A stretch of 19,034 bases of DNA from an uncultured Flavobacteriales bacterium (GTDB lineage: Bacteria > Bacteroidota > Bacteroidia > Flavobacteriales > Crocinitomicaceae): NCBI GenBank assembly GCA_946478775.1, contig CAMLDR010000079.1:1-19034 (forward strand), in the 5' to 3' direction. Position 1 is the first letter of the stretch; each line of letters begins with the position of its first letter. The notes beneath the pieces were generated by a model. The model worked only from the letters and a program-made list of their open reading frames with translations, was not told the DNA's origin and did no database searches. The position numbers and the translations under genes were made by a program. This document shows, piece after piece, positions 1 to 8,449 of this stretch.

Positions 1-234
1 TCATATAACGGCAAGCGCTCCTACCCTTAAAATGGTTCTAAACTTATTATCAATCCCAAATAACCAGTTATCAAAAACATTGGAAACTGAAGTTGATGGA
101 TACAAGTTGGAATCCATCTGGATAACGGAACAAATAGACCGTGCAAACTGTCAGTCGAAGAATAAGTGTTTTATTGTCTCTTTTTGATGATAGAATACAC
201 ATTTCGTGTTGCCATGCCAGTTCCATTTGACGAC
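1..234 (-). mobile_element. Fragment of a plant LINE-type retrotransposon (zf-RVT tail), degenerate; probable foreign DNA
   Basis: Read on the minus strand from about 234 down to 1, a single frame gives segments such as KWNWHGNTKCVFYH, ETIKHLFFD, then a stop, QFARSICSVIQ, VFDNWLFGIDNKF and ILRVGALAVI, then a stop. This is the pattern I know from the zinc-knuckle region after the reverse transcriptase of plant, especially grass, non-LTR retrotransposons: C-x2-C-H...ETI-x-HLFFDC...NWL-x-GID-x-K...RVGA-x-A-x-W. The two stops are both TGA and fall where the family has Cys and Trp, and the second knuckle Cys is Tyr, so the copy is decayed. No bacterial family I know has this pattern. Seen: the translation. 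Known: the plant family. Inferred: the contig end is chimeric or contaminated rather than a real insertion. It runs off the window at base 1. Confidence 0.83.
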
Positions 235-297
235 CATGAAAGCACCGATGAACCGCAATCCATTCAGGTTTTCAAAGTGATTTTTTTCTTTTTGCAT
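235..297 (-). pseudogene. 5' fragment of a membrane acyltransferase (acyltransferase-3 family), cut after ~21 codons
   Basis: The minus-strand ORF starting at 297 reads MQKEKNHFENLNGLRFIGAF and then MVV. LNGLRFIGA is the start of the first membrane helix in acyltransferase-3 proteins (O-acyl transfer to surface sugars or lipids). The family then expects an H in a short hydrophobic stretch, but here the reading passes directly into the plant-like segment in the same frame by chance. An upstream ATG at 336 is possible, but it lies inside the likely -7 box (TACATTTG, 341-334), so the start at 297 is preferred, with a ~30-base leader. It is divergent from lhgO. The remaining ~330 codons are missing because of the junction near 230-240, not necessarily because the gene is broken in the organism. 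The family call rests on one short motif. Confidence 0.55.
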
Positions 298-333
298 GCT
301 TCGTTCTTGTTTTCTCTCTTTTCTGAAAGTGTT

Positions 334-341
334 CAAATGTA
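334..341 (-). promoter_or_regulatory. Putative -7 box of the divergent acyltransferase gene
   Basis: TACATTTG on the minus strand matches the Bacteroidota -7 consensus TAnnTTTG exactly. It would start RNA near 328, about 30 bases before the ATG at 297. I see no clean TTG at -33. Confidence 0.4.
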
Positions 342-368
342 GTCATTATATACTATTGCTTTTTCTAG

Positions 369-376
369 TACCTTTG
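369..376 (+). promoter_or_regulatory. Putative -7 box of lhgO
   Basis: TACCTTTG matches TAnnTTTG exactly and lies 18 bases before the lhgO ATG at 395, giving a leader of about 10-12 bases. The same geometry recurs before yaaA and the first FKBP gene. No clear -33 TTG is seen. Confidence 0.5.
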
Positions 377-394
377 CAGAAAATTTACACATTC

Positions 395-1606
395 ATGGCG
401 TACGACGTAGCAATTATCGGTGGTGGAATAGTAGGTGCAGCGACACTCTACAAGATGCAAAAGCGTTATCCTGATTTAGCACTTGTTTTGATTGAGAAAG
501 AAGCGAAGCTGGCAGATCATCAGACGGGAAATAATTCCGGGGTTATTCACAGCGGATTGTATTACAAACCAGGATCGTTAAAAGCTAAGAACTGCGTTGC
601 GGGTCGACATGAATTGGTTGCATTTGCCAAAGAACACCACATTGCTCATGACGTTTGTGGAAAAGTGGTTGTAGCCGTTGATCCTTCCGAATTATCGAAC
701 ATGGACAAAATCTTTCAGAATGGATTGGCAAACAATACCGAAGGAATTGAAATGATCGATGCGAAACGCGTGAAAGAAATAGAGCCTTACGTGGAAAGTA
801 TCGGGGGTATCTGGGTTCCTTGTACAGGGATTATTGATTTTCGCGGTGCAACAGAGAAAATGGCAGAAATAGCGCTTTCCATGCAGCCGAAAAGTGCTAT
901 GAAGCTGAGTCATGAGGTTATTGGGATCGAACGTTCGGCAGAGAAAACGGTGATAGTGACCAATAAAGGAACTATTGAAGCAAAATACCTGATCTTCTGC
1001 GGAGGACTCCAGGCGGATCGTCTGGCTAAAAAAGACGGTGTTAAACTGAAAGAGAAAGTAGTTGGTTTCCGCGGTGATTATTACGAATTAACCGAAGAAG
1101 CCAAGCATAAAGTAAAAAACCTGATCTACCCGGTCCCAAATCCGGATTTCCCGTTCCTGGGGGTTCACTTTACACGTATGACCAATGGAGAGATCGAATG
1201 CGGTCCGAATGCTGTTTTCACCTTTAAGCGTGAAGGATACGGTAAAACGGATTTTTCTATGAGAGATACTTTTGACGCATTGACCTATAAAGGAACCTGG
1301 AAATTGTTCTTCAACAACATGAAATTCGGGATTGACGAATACCGCAGAGCCTTTTCCAAACGTTTATTCCTGAAAACATTGCAGCGGATTGTTCCATCCC
1401 TTACAATGGACGACATTCACCCGGGAAGAGCAGGAGTGAGAGCTCTTTTACTGGCGGAAGACGGAGACACGCGGGATGATTTCCGTTTCGAATTCCACGA
1501 GAACTCCATTCACGTCTTGAATGCACCCTCTCCGGCTGCAACGGCATCACTGGCAATCGGTGGTCAGATTGTGGATGAAGCAGAGAAACATTTCGGATGG
1601 AAGTAA
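395..1606 (+). CDS. lhgO: L-2-hydroxyglutarate oxidase (FAD-dependent, LhgO family)
   Basis: This enzyme oxidises L-2-hydroxyglutarate to 2-oxoglutarate with FAD, passing electrons to the respiratory chain or to oxygen; it removes a by-product of central metabolism. From the ATG at 395 the protein has 403 residues, the usual family length. It opens with the Rossmann dinucleotide motif GGGIVG (residues 9-14) in a DAO-type fold. It carries the LhgO signature HQTGNNSGVIHSGLYY (42-57), followed by KPGSLKAK. Near the C-terminus there is HPGRAGVRA and a final substrate-side glycine stretch. The frame is open 33 codons further upstream to 296, but that extension has no domain, overlaps the -7 box and reads through the divergent promoter region, so I reject it. 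It is probably monocistronic. The main alternative is a related glycerol-3-phosphate-type oxidase, which the signature makes unlikely. Confidence 0.9.
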   Translation: MAYDVAIIGGGIVGAATLYKMQKRYPDLALVLIEKEAKLADHQTGNNSGVIHSGLYYKPGSLKAKNCVAGRHELVAFAKEHHIAHDVCGKVVVAVDPSELSNMDKIFQNGLANNTEGIEMIDAKRVKEIEPYVESIGGIWVPCTGIIDFRGATEKMAEIALSMQPKSAMKLSHEVIGIERSAEKTVIVTNKGTIEAKYLIFCGGLQADRLAKKDGVKLKEKVVGFRGDYYELTEEAKHKVKNLIYPVPNPDFPFLGVHFTRMTNGEIECGPNAVFTFKREGYGKTDFSMRDTFDALTYKGTWKLFFNNMKFGIDEYRRAFSKRLFLKTLQRIVPSLTMDDIHPGRAGVRALLLAEDGDTRDDFRFEFHENSIHVLNAPSPAATASLAIGGQIVDEAEKHFGWK

Positions 1607-2009
1607 GCATTCCCTGGAATATTCAAATGCATACACTCGATTCATCCCATAACATAAGGATTCAGGCATAATATGCTCGTTACTTAAACTTTTTGTAATA
1701 ATAATTCACATTTTACTTGCACAGATGCCAAATTATTATAAATTTGTTAGAGTTCCTCTAAGAACAAAACTGAAATCTTTATAGTCCGTTTTCAACAGAC
1801 TAGTTCAACGAAACCTTAATATTCGACTAGAATAGTAGAATTGTCACTGACTTTTGCGTTTTGATAAAATAGGCTGACTGTTTAGTCGAAAAAGGAGTCT
1901 TTAAAACAGATGACTTGACTAAAATTTTTTTGAAGGTTATTATTAAAACACACATCTATTAATTGCCATTTGTCTACTAATATAGACCAATGCTACTAAC
2001 TATTAGATT
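1607..2009. other. ~400-base A/T-rich intergenic region without a gene
   Basis: No ORF with coding character is seen on either strand. The only structures are weak: TTCGACTA (1822-1829) with its complement TAGTCGAA (1883-1890), and a small inverted pair GTCTA/TAGAC (1972-1976, 1983-1987) just before the next gene. The promoter of the 2010 gene should lie here, but no TAnnTTTG box sits at the usual distance. Confidence 0.6.
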
Positions 2010-2432
2010 ATGAAAAGGGATCTGTTCAAATGGACAAAAAGTATTGCGGTATGCGTGCTTTTTAGTTCGACAGCGTTTTCACAGGAGGAGCAACAGCTCA
2101 TTACAACTCCGCAAGTAAAAATATCCTATGTGCGAGGGGACTGTGACGTTGAAACCGGAAAACAAGCTTATCAATTTGCTTTTTTAAAAATTGAGAACCT
2201 GACAACAAATGCTTTGCATGTCGGATTTAATATTGTCACTCAATTTGCTGAAGGATGTTCCGGATGCAATGGCAGTGATGAAACTCTCTACTACGTTAGT
2301 TTGTCTCCTAATCAGGTTTATGCTGCTTCGTGCAGTTCTGATGACAAAACTAAAGTCTACTTGCGCAATCCCAATTTTTCGGGAGCGTGGAACTTCCAGG
2401 AATTACGAATTGAAAATTTGATCGTGGAGTAA
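2010..2432 (+). CDS. Small secreted protein of unknown function
   Basis: I do not recognise this 140-residue protein. It starts with a clear Sec signal peptide: basic residues at the start (MKRDLFKWTK), a hydrophobic core to about residue 20, and a likely cleavage after AFS, leaving QEEQQ. The mature part is ~115 residues, predicted mostly beta (for example the KISYVRGDCDV and AFLKIENLT stretches), with Cys in GDCDV, GCSGC and ASCSS that could form disulfides. There is no lipobox and no C-terminal sorting domain. It lies 65 bases upstream of the giant type IX secreted protein on the same strand, with a 5-bp hairpin (2433-2448) but no T-run between them, so co-transcription is possible. The start is set by the signal peptide. 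Confidence 0.75.
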   Translation: MKRDLFKWTKSIAVCVLFSSTAFSQEEQQLITTPQVKISYVRGDCDVETGKQAYQFAFLKIENLTTNALHVGFNIVTQFAEGCSGCNGSDETLYYVSLSPNQVYAASCSSDDKTKVYLRNPNFSGAWNFQELRIENLIVE

Positions 2433-2497
2433 TCAGCAGCTACGCTGAATGAAGATCCTTTGATCACTACTTCTTATTTTTATTTATACGACTTACT

Positions 2498-5400
2498 ATG
2501 AAAGCATCATTACTTTTGGTGTGCTTGCTCGGTGTGCTTACCGGGTATTCACAAACGTGCGAAGTCTCGATTGCGGGACCAAACCCACTAACGGTTTGTC
2601 CGGGAGCTGTCGTTACATTAACGGCTACCGGAACAATAACCCAGGCAAATCAATCCTTTGACTTTAACAACAATGCACTTCCTGCAGGCTGGTCTACTTC
2701 CGGAGCTGCGAATTATGGCGTTTTATGTGGGAATTCACTGGATAATACGCCTTACTTTTGGGCTTCAACAGCAGTGGGAACACCCAATATTACCAGTGCG
2801 AGTTTCGATGTTTGTTCAGGAGGAACGCTCGATTTTGAAATGAGATATGCTGTACAGGGCGGTCCTGTTCCATGTGAAGGGCCCGATGAACAGGACGAAG
2901 GTGTTTCTATTCAATACAGTTTGGATGGAGGAGCTACTTGGGTAGAGTTTGTTTATTTCAGTCCGTGGGGCTTTCAGCTTGGAGCGAATCCGGGTGGGAA
3001 TGCTTCGATTAACGGGGCAACAGCCTATACGAACTGGAGCCAGATTTCCGTTCCCATTCCTGCTGCTGCTGCAACAACAAACACCATATTCCGATGGATT
3101 CAAACAAATTCATCCGGTAATTGTTGTGATAACTGGGGGCTAGATAACATTTTCATCAATGCCGGACCTTGCCTAAATACCAATATCGGTTGGGACATTA
3201 ATGGGAGCAATACACCATCTTCGAATACCGTTACGATCCCTGTTTACAGCGACACCGTTTTTGTAGCCGGGTTATACGATGATAACGGAAACTTTTTGTG
3301 TCAGTCTTTGCCGATTACAGTAAACGTTTTAGATCCTGTGATCAACGGAGGACCGGACCAAACAATTTGCGAAGGACAAAATGTGACTTTAAACGGAGCA
3401 GGCGGAAATAATTTTATTTGGGACAATGGGGTAACGGACGGTGTTGCATTTAGTCCGGCGACCACTCAAACGTATACTGTCAATGGAATTGATTTGAATG
3501 GCTGTCCTGCAACAGACCAGGTTTTGGTAACGGTGAACCCATCGAATCCTTACACCTTGTCTTATCCAAACCCGGAATATTGCATAGATGCGGCTGATCC
3601 TACACCCACACTTTCAACTCCTTTGGCCGGAACATACAGCGTATTACCTGCCACTGTGACCATTAATCCGAATACCGGAGTATTGGATTTATCCTCCAGT
3701 ACAACGACTACTTCCCAATTGTATACCATTTCATTCACTCCAAGTGTTCCGTGTTATGCAGTTACGAGCACTCAACTTACAATTAATGCATTGCCGGTTG
3801 TAAATGCAGGTGCGGATGTAACGGTTTGTGAAGGAGATCAGATGGCCATGACTGCCACCGGAACAGCGGTCAATTATTTTTGGGGCGCGAATATTCCTAA
3901 TGGAACCGTGATAACACCGACTTTAGGTGCAACCAATTATGTAGCAACGGGAACAAGTGCAGCAGGATGTGTCAATACCGACGCAGTTGTCCTTACTGTA
4001 AATCCGATGCCTACCGCAGTTATTTCGGGAAACACTACTGTTTGCCTGAATGATGCTCAGCCGGAGGTTACTTTTACCGGAGCAAACGGGACCGCACCTT
4101 ATACTTTTAGTTATTCATACAATGGCGGAGCAGCTGTGCAGGTAGTATCGAATGCTGCCGGAATCGCAACGATTCAGATTCCTACCAATGCAGCGGGTAA
4201 CCATCAGTATAGTTTAATCAGTGTTGAGGATGCAAGTGCAACAACTTGTTTGAATCTGCAGCAAGGTGTAGCTACAGTTGTAGTGAATGATCTGCCAACT
4301 GCTGTCATTGCAGGAGACGCAACGATCTGCCAATACTCGAACCAGCCCCAGGTAACTTTTACGGCAGGAAATACCGTTGGCCCCTATACGTTTACCTATA
4401 CATTGAACGGAGTGCAGCAAACGATAACTACTTTGAACGGATCGAATACTTCCACGATATCGGTACCAACCAATACCGTTGGGAACTTTGTTTATACATT
4501 GCTTAGTGTTCAGGATGGCTCATCTACTGCATGCTCAGCGAATCAGGCTGGTACAGCAACCATTAATGTTAATCCGCTGCCAAGTGCAACCATTGCAGGA
4601 GATACCAGTTTGTGTTTGAATGAAACGCAGCCCATGGTAACATTCCAGGGAACAAACGGGGTTTCACCATTCACATTTACATATTCAGTGAATGGAGGAG
4701 CTTCTCAAACCATCGTTTCTGCTTCGGGACAATCCACTATTTCGGTTCCAACAAACATTTCGGGAGATTATAATTACCAATTGATATCAGTGCAGGAAGG
4801 TTCTGTTTCCATGTGCTCGAATTTAGTTGGAAACAGCGTCCTGGTAAGAGTATGGGATTTACCAAACGTAGTTGCGGGAAATGATTTCCCGGTTTGTGAT
4901 GGTTTTCCTGTTACCTTAAATGGCCAGGGTGCGTCAACCTATGTTTGGGATAACAATGTAACAAATGGAGCTGCTTTTGTTCCTTCGGCAACGCTTAATT
5001 ACACCGTAGAAGGAACCGATGTGAACGGATGTAAGAATACCGATGTGATCCTGGTTACGGTTATTCCGATTCCACAGGTGGATTTTTCTGCAACCGAAGT
5101 AGCAGGATGTTCTCCCCTGATTACAACACTTACGAATCTGTCAACAGGTAATTTGATAGATTGTCAGTGGACATTATCGAATGGAGATGAATATACGGGT
5201 TGCGGAACGGTCGATATGGAATTAAGAGAGCCGGGATGTTACGATGTTACACTGACTGTTTCAACTCCTGAAGGATGTACGAATACCGGAACAAAACCAG
5301 CGTTTTTATGTGTTTATCCAAATCCCGTTGCGGCTTTTGATATGACACCTACAGAACTTGAAACTTCCAATACGTTCGTCAATTTCTTCAATAATTCTTA

Positions 5401-5860
5401 TGGTGCAGCCACTTATTCATGGAATTTTTCAGACGGATCAAGCGGCAGCACAGACGAAAATCCGACCCATGTTTTCCCCGATGAAGAGTCGGCTTATTAT
5501 GAAGTATATTTAATTGCTGTAAGTAGCGACGGGTGCATCGATTCTACTTCTCAAACAGTTCATGTAGGAGAAGATCTGATCTATTATGTACCGAATGCCT
5601 TCTCACCGGATGGTGATGAGTTTAACAATGTGTTTAAACCTATTTTAACTTCCGGATTTGATGTGAACAGTTATCATCTTTCGATTTTCAACAGATGGGG
5701 AGAGCTCATCTTTGAATCTCTGAATTATGAAGAAGGCTGGGACGGAACTTATCACAACGAAAAACTCCTTGATGGAACCTATATCTGGAAGATCAAGGTA
5801 AAAAACAGATCAAATGATGAAAAAACAGAACTGGACGGCCATGTTACCTTGCTGAAATAG
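2498..5860 (+). CDS. Giant secreted adhesin-like protein with tandem Ig-like/PKD repeats and type IX (type B) sorting domain
   Basis: This 1120-residue protein begins with a signal peptide (MKASLLLVCLLGVLTGYSQ). Residues ~48-225 form an N-terminal beta domain resembling reelin-type or jelly-roll modules (ALPAGWS..., GVSIQYSLDGGATWVEF, NCCDNWGLDNIFI). Ig-like units follow, opening with GxDxxxC near 282, 435 and 790. Three tandem ~95-residue units start at about 504, 598 and 693, each opening P(T/S)A(V/T)I(S/A)G(N/D) and containing IS/QVPTN. Two PKD-like domains lie near 861 and 944. From ~1028 to the end is the gliding-motility-associated/type B CTD: YYVPNAFSPDGDEFNN, FNRWGE, WDGTY, LDGTYIW. 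Known of the family: this tail sends proteins through the type IX system to the surface. A role in adhesion or gliding is inferred; no enzyme domain is seen. The strong hairpin at 5884 ends the unit. Confidence 0.88.
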   Translation: MKASLLLVCLLGVLTGYSQTCEVSIAGPNPLTVCPGAVVTLTATGTITQANQSFDFNNNALPAGWSTSGAANYGVLCGNSLDNTPYFWASTAVGTPNITSASFDVCSGGTLDFEMRYAVQGGPVPCEGPDEQDEGVSIQYSLDGGATWVEFVYFSPWGFQLGANPGGNASINGATAYTNWSQISVPIPAAAATTNTIFRWIQTNSSGNCCDNWGLDNIFINAGPCLNTNIGWDINGSNTPSSNTVTIPVYSDTVFVAGLYDDNGNFLCQSLPITVNVLDPVINGGPDQTICEGQNVTLNGAGGNNFIWDNGVTDGVAFSPATTQTYTVNGIDLNGCPATDQVLVTVNPSNPYTLSYPNPEYCIDAADPTPTLSTPLAGTYSVLPATVTINPNTGVLDLSSSTTTTSQLYTISFTPSVPCYAVTSTQLTINALPVVNAGADVTVCEGDQMAMTATGTAVNYFWGANIPNGTVITPTLGATNYVATGTSAAGCVNTDAVVLTVNPMPTAVISGNTTVCLNDAQPEVTFTGANGTAPYTFSYSYNGGAAVQVVSNAAGIATIQIPTNAAGNHQYSLISVEDASATTCLNLQQGVATVVVNDLPTAVIAGDATICQYSNQPQVTFTAGNTVGPYTFTYTLNGVQQTITTLNGSNTSTISVPTNTVGNFVYTLLSVQDGSSTACSANQAGTATINVNPLPSATIAGDTSLCLNETQPMVTFQGTNGVSPFTFTYSVNGGASQTIVSASGQSTISVPTNISGDYNYQLISVQEGSVSMCSNLVGNSVLVRVWDLPNVVAGNDFPVCDGFPVTLNGQGASTYVWDNNVTNGAAFVPSATLNYTVEGTDVNGCKNTDVILVTVIPIPQVDFSATEVAGCSPLITTLTNLSTGNLIDCQWTLSNGDEYTGCGTVDMELREPGCYDVTLTVSTPEGCTNTGTKPAFLCVYPNPVAAFDMTPTELETSNTFVNFFNNSYGAATYSWNFSDGSSGSTDENPTHVFPDEESAYYEVYLIAVSSDGCIDSTSQTVHVGEDLIYYVPNAFSPDGDEFNNVFKPILTSGFDVNSYHLSIFNRWGELIFESLNYEEGWDGTYHNEKLLDGTYIWKIKVKNRSNDEKTELDGHVTLLK
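4009..4860 (+). repeat. Three tandem ~285-bp coding repeats inside the adhesin gene
   Basis: Units begin near 4009, 4293 and 4578 and encode parallel ~95-residue Ig-like modules, each ending in a SVxxxS...C...L pattern and a V(N/W)(D/P)LP linker. The DNA copies are diverged, so this is old duplication rather than a recent expansion. Confidence 0.7.
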
Positions 5861-5883
5861 TTAGATGCCTAAACGCTATTCAA

Positions 5884-5919
5884 AAGAATCGCCCCGAGTT
5901 TAATCTTGAGGCGATTCTT
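5884..5919. terminator. Terminator hairpin between the adhesin gene and yaaA
   Basis: AAGAATCGCC (5884-5893) and GGCGATTCTT (5910-5919) form a perfect 10-bp stem with a 16-base loop, about 25 bases after the adhesin stop. The tract after it is only moderately T-rich, and A-rich on the left side, so it may work in both directions. Confidence 0.75.
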
Positions 5920-5953
5920 AGTTTAAATAAAAACCAATTCGATTTTTTCAACG

Positions 5954-5961
5954 TATTTTTG
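5954..5961 (+). promoter_or_regulatory. Putative -7 box of yaaA
   Basis: TATTTTTG fits TAnnTTTG exactly and lies 18 bases before the ATG at 5980, the same distance as for lhgO. It overlaps the upstream TTG codon at 5959, which argues against that codon being the start. Confidence 0.5.
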
Positions 5962-5979
5962 GGCAAAGAAAAATCAAGT

Positions 5980-6744
5980 ATGAAAATTCTCATTTCTCCT
6001 GCAAAGTCTATCAACGAAAATTGTCAATTCCCGAAGTTCGATTTCACACAGCCTGCTTTCTCCAAAGAGGCAAAATCTCTGGTTGGAAAGCTAAAAAAAA
6101 TGAAGGCTAAGGATCTTATGGAGTTGATGCATGTTTCAAAAGATATTGCCGAGCTGAATGTAAACAGAAATAAATCCTGGCATCTGTCTCCCGAGCCAAC
6201 GGATGATGTGAAACCTGCAGCTTTTTTATTTACAGGAGAAGTTTATAAAGGTCTGGATGCAGAATCCCTTTCGGAAAGTGAATTGAAAAAAGCACAGAAG
6301 AATTTGCGCATTTTGTCGGGTATGTATGGTTTATTGAAGCCAATGGATCTGATCCATCCCTATCGTTTGGAAATGGGGACGCGATTAGAAATCAAAGAAG
6401 GAGTTACCGGTTTGTACCAATTTTGGGGAGACAAGCTTACCAAGTCGCTTTTAAAGGAAACCGAAAAAGGAGAACCTATTGTTAATTTGGCTTCTGCCGA
6501 ATACAACCGGGCAATTCTTTGGAAAAAGGTTAAAAATCCGGTTGTAACTCCGGTATTTAAAGAATTTAAGAACGGCGAGTATAAAATAGTGATGATCTTT
6601 GCAAAACATGCCCGGGGAGCAATGGCCAGATATATCATTCAGAATGAATTGACCGATGTGGAAGATTTGAAAGGGTATCAGGTAGATGGTTATTCATTTG
6701 ATGAAAAACAATCTTCTCCTTCCGAATGGGTTTTTGTTAGATAA
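5980..6744 (+). CDS. yaaA: Peroxide stress protein YaaA (UPF0246/DUF328)
   Basis: YaaA proteins lower intracellular free iron and protect against hydrogen peroxide in E. coli, and the family has been shown to bind DNA; the exact biochemical reaction is unsettled. From the ATG at 5980 the protein has 254 residues, the usual length. It has the family start MKILISPAKS, the middle motif LSGMYGLLKPMDLIHPYRLEMGT (split around G), the NLAS-EYN segment, and the C-terminal block YKIVMIFAKHARG and YQVDGYSF. A TTG seven codons upstream keeps the frame open but sits in the -7 box. The gene is flanked by a terminator upstream and its own promoter, so it is likely monocistronic. A small hairpin after the stop (6747-6764) has no T-run. 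Confidence 0.92.
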   Translation: MKILISPAKSINENCQFPKFDFTQPAFSKEAKSLVGKLKKMKAKDLMELMHVSKDIAELNVNRNKSWHLSPEPTDDVKPAAFLFTGEVYKGLDAESLSESELKKAQKNLRILSGMYGLLKPMDLIHPYRLEMGTRLEIKEGVTGLYQFWGDKLTKSLLKETEKGEPIVNLASAEYNRAILWKKVKNPVVTPVFKEFKNGEYKIVMIFAKHARGAMARYIIQNELTDVEDLKGYQVDGYSFDEKQSSPSEWVFVR

Positions 6745-6904
6745 GAAGTCAGTCGCGGCTGACTGATAAATTATCCACGAGAGCGGATATGAATTTAAAC
6801 TTATTTAATGCTTAATTCTTAACAATGCCGCGCTGAAAACTTACCTTTACACAGGGTTGTCGAGTAATTACTTTGCTTATCCTTGCTTTCAGTAAATTCA
6901 CCCA

Positions 6905-8329
6905 ATGGAACAAATTAGTGTTTTTGATATTTTCAAGATCGGAGTAGGCCCTTCGAGTTCTCATACGATGGGACCCTGGAGAGCCTCACAGCAATTCATC
7001 AATTTATACAAAGTAAATCCCGGGATCAAAGAGATTAAGCGGATTCATGTGGATTTGTTTGGGTCTTTGGCTAAAACCGGTAAAGGCCACGGGACAGATA
7101 TCGCTGTTCTTTTGGGATTGATGGGAGAAGATCCCGTTACAATTGCCGTAAATACGATCAATCCGAAGTTTGAACGGATCCATCAGACAAAAACACTGGA
7201 AATTTGCGGAGAGCACGTCATAACTTTCGATCCCGAAACGGATTTGATCTTTCATTTTGATAAATCCTTACCCGGGCACCCGAATGCATTGACATTGACG
7301 GTATTTATGATGGATGGATCGCAAGAATCACATACTTATTATTCTATTGGGGGCGGATTTGTGGTGAAAGAAGGAGCCGAGGAATTTATGACTGCAGATA
7401 CGGTTCAGCTGCCTTTTCCCATTGAAACTGCTGCAGATCTGAAGCGATATTGCGATGAGCAGGGGGTAAGTATCTCTGAAATCGTATTGCGAAATGAATT
7501 AACCTGGAGGTCGCAGGAAGAAACGATTGCAGGCTGCCTGGAAATTTGGAATGTGATGCGTGATTGTGTCTACAGAGGCGTAAATACGGAAGGGACACTT
7601 CCCGGCGGACTAAATGTGAAGCGGAGAGCTTATGAAATGAGCAGGCGTTTACTCAATGGAATTGCCTGCAAAGACTCCAAAGATTTTATCAAACAAATTC
7701 AGGCTACCAGTAATATTTTTCAGAATACGCTGAACTGGGTCAGTTGTTTTGCGCTTTCTGTGAATGAAGAGAATGCCGCATTCGGACGAGTTGTTACAGC
7801 ACCAACAAACGGAGCTTCGGGAGTCATTCCTGCTGTTCTGATGTACTATGTTTGTTTCGCAGGAGGAACAGACGAGAAAGACATTGTCCGCTTCATGACC
7901 GTGGCTGCCGAAATAGGAAGTATTTTCAAAAAACGTTCTACGATATCAGCCGCAATGGGTGGCTGCCAGGCTGAAATCGGGGTTTCTTCCGCAATGGCTG
8001 CTGCTGCTTTAACGGAATGTTTGGGTGGAAATCCGGGCCAGGCAATGATGGCTGCTGAAATCGCCATGGAACATCATTTGGGATTGACCTGTGATCCGAT
8101 TGGCGGATTGGTACAGATTCCCTGCATCGAGCGTAATACCATGGGGGCAATCAAGGCAATTACTGCTTGTCAGCTGGCTTTGCAGGGAGATCCGGATACA
8201 GCCAAAGTTTCATTGGACGGAGTTATCAAAACGATGTGGGAAACCGCTTTGGACATGAATGAGAAATACAAGGAAACATCCGATGGCGGATTGGCAACGA
8301 ATATTTCGGTGAATATTTCGGAGTGTTAA
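6905..8329 (+). CDS. sdaA: L-serine dehydratase, iron-sulfur type, single chain
   Basis: This enzyme deaminates L-serine to pyruvate and ammonia using a [4Fe-4S] cluster, in the cytoplasm. At 474 residues it is the fused form with the beta (regulatory-like) domain first and the alpha catalytic domain second. Visible motifs are [11 protein letters not shown] near the N-terminus, GHGTD at ~58, the catalytic-domain start near NGxxTSN-like segments, [16 protein letters not shown], and [19 protein letters not shown]. Three cysteines at residues 354 (GGCQ), 396 (LTCD) and 407 (IPCI) keep the 42- and 11-residue spacing of the cluster ligands known from the Legionella enzyme, so the cluster should be intact. 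The start ATG directly precedes [12 protein letters not shown], the usual family start. The 160-base upstream gap has only imperfect -7 boxes (TACCTTTA 6842, TTACTTTG 6868). It converges with the phosphatase gene. Confidence 0.94.
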   Translation: MEQISVFDIFKIGVGPSSSHTMGPWRASQQFINLYKVNPGIKEIKRIHVDLFGSLAKTGKGHGTDIAVLLGLMGEDPVTIAVNTINPKFERIHQTKTLEICGEHVITFDPETDLIFHFDKSLPGHPNALTLTVFMMDGSQESHTYYSIGGGFVVKEGAEEFMTADTVQLPFPIETAADLKRYCDEQGVSISEIVLRNELTWRSQEETIAGCLEIWNVMRDCVYRGVNTEGTLPGGLNVKRRAYEMSRRLLNGIACKDSKDFIKQIQATSNIFQNTLNWVSCFALSVNEENAAFGRVVTAPTNGASGVIPAVLMYYVCFAGGTDEKDIVRFMTVAAEIGSIFKKRSTISAAMGGCQAEIGVSSAMAAAALTECLGGNPGQAMMAAEIAMEHHLGLTCDPIGGLVQIPCIERNTMGAIKAITACQLALQGDPDTAKVSLDGVIKTMWETALDMNEKYKETSDGGLATNISVNISEC

Positions 8330-8413
8330 ATCCCGGTTACCCACTAACAAGCCATCCTCAAAAGACGCATTGACATGTGTCTATTTGCCCAGTAGGGACG
8401 GGTGATTTAGAGT

Positions 8414-8444
8414 ATGCGGAGTTAACTGAAATTAATCTCCGCAT
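8414..8444. terminator. Hairpin between convergent sdaA and the phosphatase gene
   Basis: ATGCGGAG (8414-8421) pairs with CTCCGCAT (8437-8444); TTAA inside each arm extends the stem past a one-base bulge. It sits five bases after the minus-strand gene's end and ~85 bases after sdaA, and could end both transcripts. There is no long T-run. Confidence 0.55.
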
Positions 8445-8449
8445 CGAAC

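Noticed and set aside
296..394. N-terminal extension of lhgO by 33 codons
   Set aside because: It crosses the divergent promoter region and the -7 box at 369, has no domain, and family members start at the MAYDVAIIGGG position.
1822..1890. Inverted octamers TTCGACTA/TAGTCGAA in the gap after lhgO
   Set aside because: An 8-bp match 53 bases apart in A/T-rich sequence is weak, and no gene or promoter is placed to use it.
4009..4860. Periodic repeat considered as a CRISPR or mobile array
   Set aside because: It is in one continuous reading frame, with ~285-bp diverged units encoding Ig-like modules of the adhesin.
5959..5979. TTG start seven codons upstream for yaaA
   Set aside because: It overlaps the -7 box TATTTTTG; the ATG at 5980 gives the standard family start MKILISPAKS.
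6747..6764. Hairpin AGTCAG...CTGACT after yaaA as an intrinsic terminator
   Set aside because: The stem is short and no T-run follows, so I did not list it as a terminator.
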